A DNA stretch of 8,702 bases from Myxococcota bacterium (GTDB lineage: Bacteria; Myxococcota_A; UBA9160; PR03): assembly GCA_025453505.1 (NCBI GenBank), contig JALOQG010000096.1, positions 1 through 8,702 of the forward strand, given 5' to 3'. This document shows positions 5,339 through 8,702 of this stretch, piece by piece. The stretch's first letter is position 1. Every line of letters begins with the position of its first letter. The notes under the pieces are model-generated. The model did no database searches, was not told the origin of the DNA, and saw only the letters and a program-made list of their open reading frames with translations. The position numbers and the translations under genes were made by a program.

Positions 5339-6088
5339 ATGCGCCCGTCGGGATCCCGCCCGCAACGAAGCGTCGGGCGACCGGGCCCGCGCGAGTTCGT
5401 GCGTACGATCGCGGCCGTCGCGGCGATCGCGCCGGGCTTCGGCGTCGGCCTCGCGACGCTCGCCCGCACGCGCGATCGCCGCCGCGCGATCAACCGCGCC
5501 ATCGAGGTCTGGGGCGATCTCGGCACGCGCGCGGCGGGCGTGAAGCTCGACGTCGCCGGAGGCGAACGGCTCGCGTTGCGCCCGGCGGTCTTCGTCTTCA
5601 ACCACCAGAGCGGCGCCGATCCGTTCCTGCTCTGCGCCCTGCTGCGCCGCGACTTCGTCGGGATCGCGAAGTCCGAGATCCGGCGCAACCCGCTGCTCGG
5701 GCCGGCGTTCGCGTTCGCCGACACCGTCTTCGTCGATCGCGGCGATCGCGCGCAGTCGGTCGCGGCGCTCGCGCCCGCGATCGAGACGCTGCGCCGCGGT
5801 CTCGCGATCCTGATCGCGCCCGAAGGCACGCGCAGCAGCAGCTACGAAGTGGGCCCGTTCAAGAAGGGCGGTTTCTGGATCGCGATGGCGGCGCGTGCGC
5901 CGATCGTGCCGATCGTCGTGCACAACGCGCGCGACGTACTCCCGCGCGACGGCTGGCTGATGCGGTCCGCGACGGTGCGCGTCTCGGTGCTGGCTCCGAT
6001 CGAGACGCGCGCCTGGACGCCGGCCGATCTGGACGCGCGCGTCGCGGAGGTCCGCCAGCGCTTCGTGGACGCCCTCACTTCTTCCTAG
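5339..6088 (+). CDS. PlsC-type 1-acyl-glycerol-3-phosphate acyltransferase
   Basis: A 249-residue lysophospholipid acyltransferase. The HX4D catalytic motif is NHQSGAD (88-94, His89 and Asp94). Motif II is represented around FVDRGDRAQS (131-140), motif III is PEGTRS (161-166) followed by GPFKKGGF (172-179), and motif IV is the VPIVVHNA stretch (190-197). A hydrophobic N-terminal segment (about 24-42) likely holds it on the inner membrane, where it would acylate lysophosphatidate or a related acceptor. The ATG at 5339 is the first start after an in-frame TAG at 5327-5329 but has no visible Shine-Dalgarno; a leaderless message or a start slightly downstream is possible. It diverges from the aldehyde dehydrogenase across 73 bp, in which I see no clear promoter, and its 3' end overlaps the convergent peroxiredoxin by 14 bp. 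Confidence 0.9.
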   Translation: MRPSGSRPQRSVGRPGPREFVRTIAAVAAIAPGFGVGLATLARTRDRRRAINRAIEVWGDLGTRAAGVKLDVAGGERLALRPAVFVFNHQSGADPFLLCALLRRDFVGIAKSEIRRNPLLGPAFAFADTVFVDRGDRAQSVAALAPAIETLRRGLAILIAPEGTRSSSYEVGPFKKGGFWIAMAARAPIVPIVVHNARDVLPRDGWLMRSATVRVSVLAPIETRAWTPADLDARVAEVRQRFVDALTSS

Positions 6089-6608
6089 GGAAACCGAGTT
6101 CGCCGAGCTTGCGCGCGATGTCCGGGCCGGCGTTGCCGCTGTCCACGCTCGTGTCGATCGCGCGGATCACGCCGTCGCGGTCGACGTAGAAGGTCCAGCG
6201 CTGCGCGAAGAGACCGCCGCTGCCGGCGACGCCGAACGCCTCCGCGACCGAGCCGTCGACGTCCGAGAGCAGCACGTGCCTGGCTCCCTCGGCCTTCGCG
6301 AAGTCCGCGTTCTTCTCCGGCGGATCGGTGCTCACCATGAAGACGGCGGCGTCGAAGGCGTCGAGCGCGTCCGCGCCGTCGCGCAGCGAACCGAGTTCCG
6401 CCGTGCAGCCGGGCGTGAAGGCGCGCGGGAACCACGCGAACACGAAGCCCTGCTTGCCGACGAAGTCGGCGCGCCGGTACGTCTTGCCGTCGCTGCCCTG
6501 CAGCGTGAAGTCGGGCACGGGCTGGCCGACTTCGAGCGCGCGGACGGCGGGAGCGGCGAGCAGCGATCCGAGAACGAAGGCGAACGTCGCGAGGAGGGGG
6601 TGTCTCAT
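6075..6608 (-). CDS. Exported peroxiredoxin, BCP/AhpC-TSA type, single cysteine
   Basis: A 177-residue thioredoxin-fold peroxidase that reduces peroxides. Residues 1-24 form a signal peptide (hydrophobic core FAFVLGSLLAAP, likely cleavage after AVRA), so it acts in the periplasm or is exported. The mature start VGQPVPDFTLQGSDGKTY is typical of the family. The active site is FPRAFTPGCT: the P-xxx-T-xx-C pattern with Pro61, Thr65 and peroxidatic Cys68; the conserved Arg is probably Arg137 (QRWTFYVD). No other cysteine exists in the protein, so it must use a 1-Cys mechanism with an outside reductant. Start: ATG 6608 begins the signal peptide; a TTG at 6641 would add 11 residues before it and overlap the upstream gene. 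No strong Shine-Dalgarno is seen. It begins 19 nt after the upstream gene's stop, so it is probably the last gene of that operon. Confidence 0.9.
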   Translation of the reverse strand: MRHPLLATFAFVLGSLLAAPAVRALEVGQPVPDFTLQGSDGKTYRRADFVGKQGFVFAWFPRAFTPGCTAELGSLRDGADALDAFDAAVFMVSTDPPEKNADFAKAEGARHVLLSDVDGSVAEAFGVAGSGGLFAQRWTFYVDRDGVIRAIDTSVDSGNAGPDIARKLGELGFPRKK

Positions 6609-6627
6609 CGGCCGAGAGTAGCCAGCC

Positions 6628-7002
6628 TCACGCGGGTGCAAGGTCCTCGACGACCACGGGCACCGAGCGCGTGTAGCCGCCGAAGAGCCGCGCGAGCCGG
6701 GCCATCACGTAGCGGCTCCGGAAGCAGGCGCGGATCGCGTCGGCGTCGGCCGGATCTTCGACGACACGGGCACGGCCGCGCAGCTGCTGGCCACCGATCC
6801 GCACCTCGACGTCCGGGTTCGCGCGCAGATTGCGGCACCACTGCGGGCCGTCCGGGCCGCCGGTCAGCAGCAGCGTCTCGCCGCGCACCGCGTACCAGAT
6901 CGTCACGCTGCGCGGCTGACCCGTCTTGCGGCCGCGCACCGTGAGCCGGCAGTTCCAGTGCCGGTCGAGGGCTTTCCAGTCGATCGCCGACTTCGCATGC
7001 AT
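6628..7002 (-). CDS. Deazaflavin-dependent nitroreductase-family oxidoreductase (DUF385/Ddn-like)
   Basis: A 124-residue split-barrel protein. It has the family signature VRGRKTGQPRSV (22-33), where the basic and Thr-Gly residues contact cofactor phosphate, then WYAVRGETLLLTGG (36-49) and WCRNLRANPDVEVRIGG (55-71). Relatives bind F420 or a flavin and reduce nitro compounds, quinones or other small molecules; cofactor choice cannot be settled here. The ATG at 7002 has GGGAG at 7013-7009 with a 6-nt spacer, which decides against the longer reading from 7056. It lies 76 bp after the MFS gene and 19 nt before the peroxiredoxin. No signal peptide, so it is cytoplasmic while its downstream neighbour is exported. 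Confidence 0.85.
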   Translation of the reverse strand: MHAKSAIDWKALDRHWNCRLTVRGRKTGQPRSVTIWYAVRGETLLLTGGPDGPQWCRNLRANPDVEVRIGGQQLRGRARVVEDPADADAIRACFRSRYVMARLARLFGGYTRSVPVVVEDLAPA

Positions 7003-7078
7003 GCCGGTCTCCCGTGGCGCAGCAGGATCGGATGGTGGCGCTCCGGTGGGTCGCACGCGACTTCGCCGATGTCCGCGG

Positions 7079-8302
7079 TCAAGCGGCCGCCGCGTGGCGG
7101 TAGTGACGCAGCTCGGGGATGCGCCACGCGACGATCGCGACCACGACGAGACAGCCGACGCCCCCGCTCACGACGGCGAAGGTCGCGCTCGTCGCGGCCG
7201 CCACGAAGCCCGACTCGACGGCGCCGAGCTGGTTCGAGGCCGCGATCGCGATCATGTTGACCGCCGACACGCGCCCGCGCAGCGCGTCGGGCGTCGCGAG
7301 CTGGATCGCGGTCTGGCGCATCACCACGCTGACCTGGTCCGCCATGCCCGCGATCATGAACGCCGCGACCGAGAGCGGAAAGGCGCGCGAGAGTCCGAAC
7401 ACGATCGTCGCGACGCCGTACACGCCGACCGCGACGAGCAGCGCGGGGCCCGCCCGCGACACCGGTCGCCGCAGCATCATCACGACCGCCGAAGTGAGCG
7501 CGCCGATCTCGAGGGAGGACGAGAGCACGCCATAGCCGCGCGCGCCGACGTCGAGGATCTCCTTGGCGTAGATCGGGAGCAGCGCGGTCGCGCCGCCGAA
7601 GATCACCGCGAACATGTCGAGCGTCATGCAGCCGAGGATCACCGGCGAGCGCCGCACGAAGGCGAGTCCTTCGCGCACGGCGCGCCAGCTCGGTGCGCGC
7701 CGCTCGCTGCTCGCGCGCACCGGGCGCACGAAGCCGAGGCCGATCCAGTTCAGCGTCACGAGCCCGGCGTAGATCGCGTAGGCCAGCTCGACGCCGCCCT
7801 GCGCGATCGCGATCCCGCCGAGCGCCGGCCCGGTCGCGAAGGCCAGCGCCTGCACCGTCGAGGAGAAGGTCACGGCGCGCGGGAAGGCGGCGAGCGGCAC
7901 CAGGTTCGGCACCAGCGCCTGCCGCGCGGGCGAGTCGAACGAGAACGCCGCCGCGATGCAGAACACGGCCGCGTACAGGATCGGCAGCGTCGCCGCGTCC
8001 TGCGCCGTCGCGACCGCGAGCAAGACGCCGCTCGCGAGGATCGGGAGCTGCGCGACGCGCATGATGCGGCGCCGGTCGTAGGCGTCGGCGATCGCGCCGC
8101 CGACCAGCGTGAGCCCGAGCACCGGCACGAACTGCACGAGCCCGATGAGCCCGAGATGGAACGCCGAGTTCGAGAGCTCGAACACGTGCCAGGCGATTGC
8201 CGCGCGCAGCAGCGTCATCGCCGTCGCGGAGCAGAAGCGGCTGCCCAGGTAGATCCAGAAGCCGTTCGGGATGCGCGTGTCCTGCATCAGGGGCCGGAAC
8301 AT
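7079..8302 (-). CDS. MFS exporter, EntS-like (MFS_3 group)
   Basis: A 407-residue inner-membrane proton-coupled exporter with about 10-12 predicted helices. Motif A-like GGAIADAYDRRR (68-79) follows the second helix. SFDSPARQALVPNLVP (121-136) and LRGRVSAVNMIAIAASNQLG (341-360), then VESGFVAA, are hallmarks of the enterobactin-exporter/macrolide-efflux branch. A cytoplasmic loop rich in Arg (193-219) links the two halves. The start is chosen as ATG 8302 because upstream in-frame sequence to 8533 reads as low-quality Arg/Ser/Pro peptide antisense to the divergent esterase gene; AGGGG about 11 nt upstream is only a fair ribosome site, and an ATG at 8287 is an alternative. It may be first gene of an operon with the deazaflavin enzyme and peroxiredoxin. 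The substrate is unknown; no siderophore synthesis genes are in view. Confidence 0.9.
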   Translation of the reverse strand: MFRPLMQDTRIPNGFWIYLGSRFCSATAMTLLRAAIAWHVFELSNSAFHLGLIGLVQFVPVLGLTLVGGAIADAYDRRRIMRVAQLPILASGVLLAVATAQDAATLPILYAAVFCIAAAFSFDSPARQALVPNLVPLAAFPRAVTFSSTVQALAFATGPALGGIAIAQGGVELAYAIYAGLVTLNWIGLGFVRPVRASSERRAPSWRAVREGLAFVRRSPVILGCMTLDMFAVIFGGATALLPIYAKEILDVGARGYGVLSSSLEIGALTSAVVMMLRRPVSRAGPALLVAVGVYGVATIVFGLSRAFPLSVAAFMIAGMADQVSVVMRQTAIQLATPDALRGRVSAVNMIAIAASNQLGAVESGFVAAATSATFAVVSGGVGCLVVVAIVAWRIPELRHYRHAAAA

Positions 8303-8310
8303 GCCGGACC

Positions 8311-8341
8311 GCGCCCCTTCGCGCCGAACGGCGGTGGGCGC
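8311..8341. promoter_or_regulatory. Inverted repeat in the exporter/esterase divergent gap
   Basis: GCGCCC (8311-8316) pairs with GGGCGC (8336-8341), enclosing CGCC-GAAC-GGCG (8322-8333). It occupies nearly half of the 70-bp region between two divergent starts, where promoters and any operator must lie. No good -35/-10 pair is visible. It might be a binding site or only GC-rich coincidence. Confidence 0.25.
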
Positions 8342-8360
8342 TACCCCTACGACCCCGAGC

Positions 8361-8365
8361 AGGAG
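8361..8365 (+). promoter_or_regulatory. Ribosome-binding site of the carboxylesterase gene
   Basis: AGGAG lies 7 nt before the ATG at 8373 and fixes the start of the right-edge gene. Confidence 0.8.
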
Positions 8366-8372
8366 ACGAACG

Positions 8373-8702
8373 ATGGCGATCCGCGTGACGACGGGACTGG
8401 GGCACCTCGAAGGACTCGAACGCGACGGCGTGCGCATCTTCCGCGGCGTGCCGTTCGCGAAGCCGCCCGTCGGCGAGCGGCGCTTCCGCGCGCCCGAAAA
8501 GCCCGAGCCCTGGACCGGCGTGCGCGACGCCACGAGCTACGGCGCCGCCGCGCACCAGCCGCCGCTGATGCTGGCCGCGCTGCCCGGCTTCGACATCGGC
8601 CCGCAGAGCGAGGACTGCCTCTTCCTCAACGTGTACACGCCGAACGGCGCGAGCCCGTCGAACCGCAAACCGGTCATGGTCTGGATCCACGGCGGTGCCT
8701 TC
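8373..8702 (+). CDS. Type B carboxylesterase, partial (N-terminal 110 residues)
   Basis: The start of a carboxylesterase/lipase of the alpha/beta-hydrolase COesterase family, normally about 500 residues; the catalytic Ser, Glu and His lie beyond the right edge. Visible marks are FRGVPFAKPPVGERRFRAPE (23-42), PWTGVRDAT (46-54), the SEDCLFLNVYTP motif (79-90), and the oxyanion-hole IHGGAF (105-110). No signal peptide is present, so this copy looks cytoplasmic. The usual disulfide partner of Cys82, in a C-x-Q motif just before residue 63, is missing: the sequence there is AHQ, which fits a reducing cytoplasm. It is divergent from the MFS exporter and could share its regulation. The family is sure; the substrate is unknown. 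Confidence 0.93.
   Translation, partial: MAIRVTTGLGHLEGLERDGVRIFRGVPFAKPPVGERRFRAPEKPEPWTGVRDATSYGAAAHQPPLMLAALPGFDIGPQSEDCLFLNVYTPNGASPSNRKPVMVWIHGGAF

Noticed and set aside
5266..5829. N-terminal extension of the aldehyde dehydrogenase by 188 residues
   Set aside because: It lies antisense to the plsC-like gene; the ATG at 5265 has a strong ribosome site and gives normal family length.
3848..5923. Upstream extension of the NfeD-like frame to 829 residues
   Set aside because: It is an out-of-frame reading of the aldehyde dehydrogenase; only the last 137 residues look like a protein.
3940..6189. Plus-strand 749-residue reading
   Set aside because: It is antisense to the aldehyde dehydrogenase and out of frame with the plsC-like gene; the Asp/Arg/Ala-rich composition is a shadow signature.
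8303..8533. 77-residue extension of the MFS protein
   Set aside because: It overlaps the divergent esterase coding region antisense, and EntS-like proteins start close to the first helix.
6903..8690. Minus-strand 595-residue reading
   Set aside because: It is a frame-shifted shadow of the MFS gene and antisense to the esterase; it has no membrane pattern.

Overview
The window is very GC-rich (roughly 70% by eye), gene-dense chromosomal sequence from a Gram-negative-type bacterium. It encodes a probable lipoprotein, a signal-peptide peroxiredoxin and a deazaflavin-dependent (DUF385-type) oxidoreductase, beside TetR, PlsC, aldehyde dehydrogenase, SGNH hydrolase and carboxylesterase families. 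This mix resembles environmental high-GC deltaproteobacterial, myxococcal or Binatota-like genomes, but that placement is a guess from composition and gene content only. I see no RNA genes, insertion sequences, CRISPR arrays, integrases or attachment sites.

Layout. (1) 1-769, minus: an SGNH/GDSL hydrolase cut by the left edge. (2) 770-943: a divergent intergenic region with a perfect 14-bp palindrome, a good sigma70-type promoter pointing right, and a 23-bp TetR-like imperfect palindrome just after the -10 box. (3) 944-2721, plus: a tetR gene whose stop overlaps the ATG of a ferritin-like diiron protein with two complete E-X28/29-DE-X-RH motifs. (4) 2745-2777: a strong bidirectional terminator shared with a convergent minus-strand gene. 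(5) 2784-3200, minus: a small unrecognised lipoprotein. (6) 3201-3433: a non-coding stretch rich in GC hairpins. (7) 3434-5265, minus: a class-3-like aldehyde dehydrogenase followed by an NfeD-like membrane protein, overlapping at GTGA. (8) 5339-6088, plus: a PlsC-type acyltransferase, divergent from the dehydrogenase and convergent with the next block. (9) 6075-8302, minus: an MFS exporter, a deazaflavin-dependent nitroreductase-family protein and an exported one-cysteine peroxiredoxin, probably one operon. (10) 8373-8702, plus: the start of a type B carboxylesterase, divergent from the exporter and cut by the right edge.

How the genes may work together. The clearest functional unit is tetR plus the diiron protein: a translationally coupled pair behind a promoter whose likely transcription start lies inside a probable TetR operator, which predicts autoregulation and induction by a small ligand, perhaps the diiron enzyme's substrate. 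The dehydrogenase/NfeD pair and PlsC fit lipid or aldehyde metabolism and membrane upkeep. The exporter, deazaflavin enzyme and peroxiredoxin could form a detoxification or redox-stress set. No mobile or defence system is visible. The most novel content is the regulator/diiron cassette of unknown substrate and the small lipoprotein.
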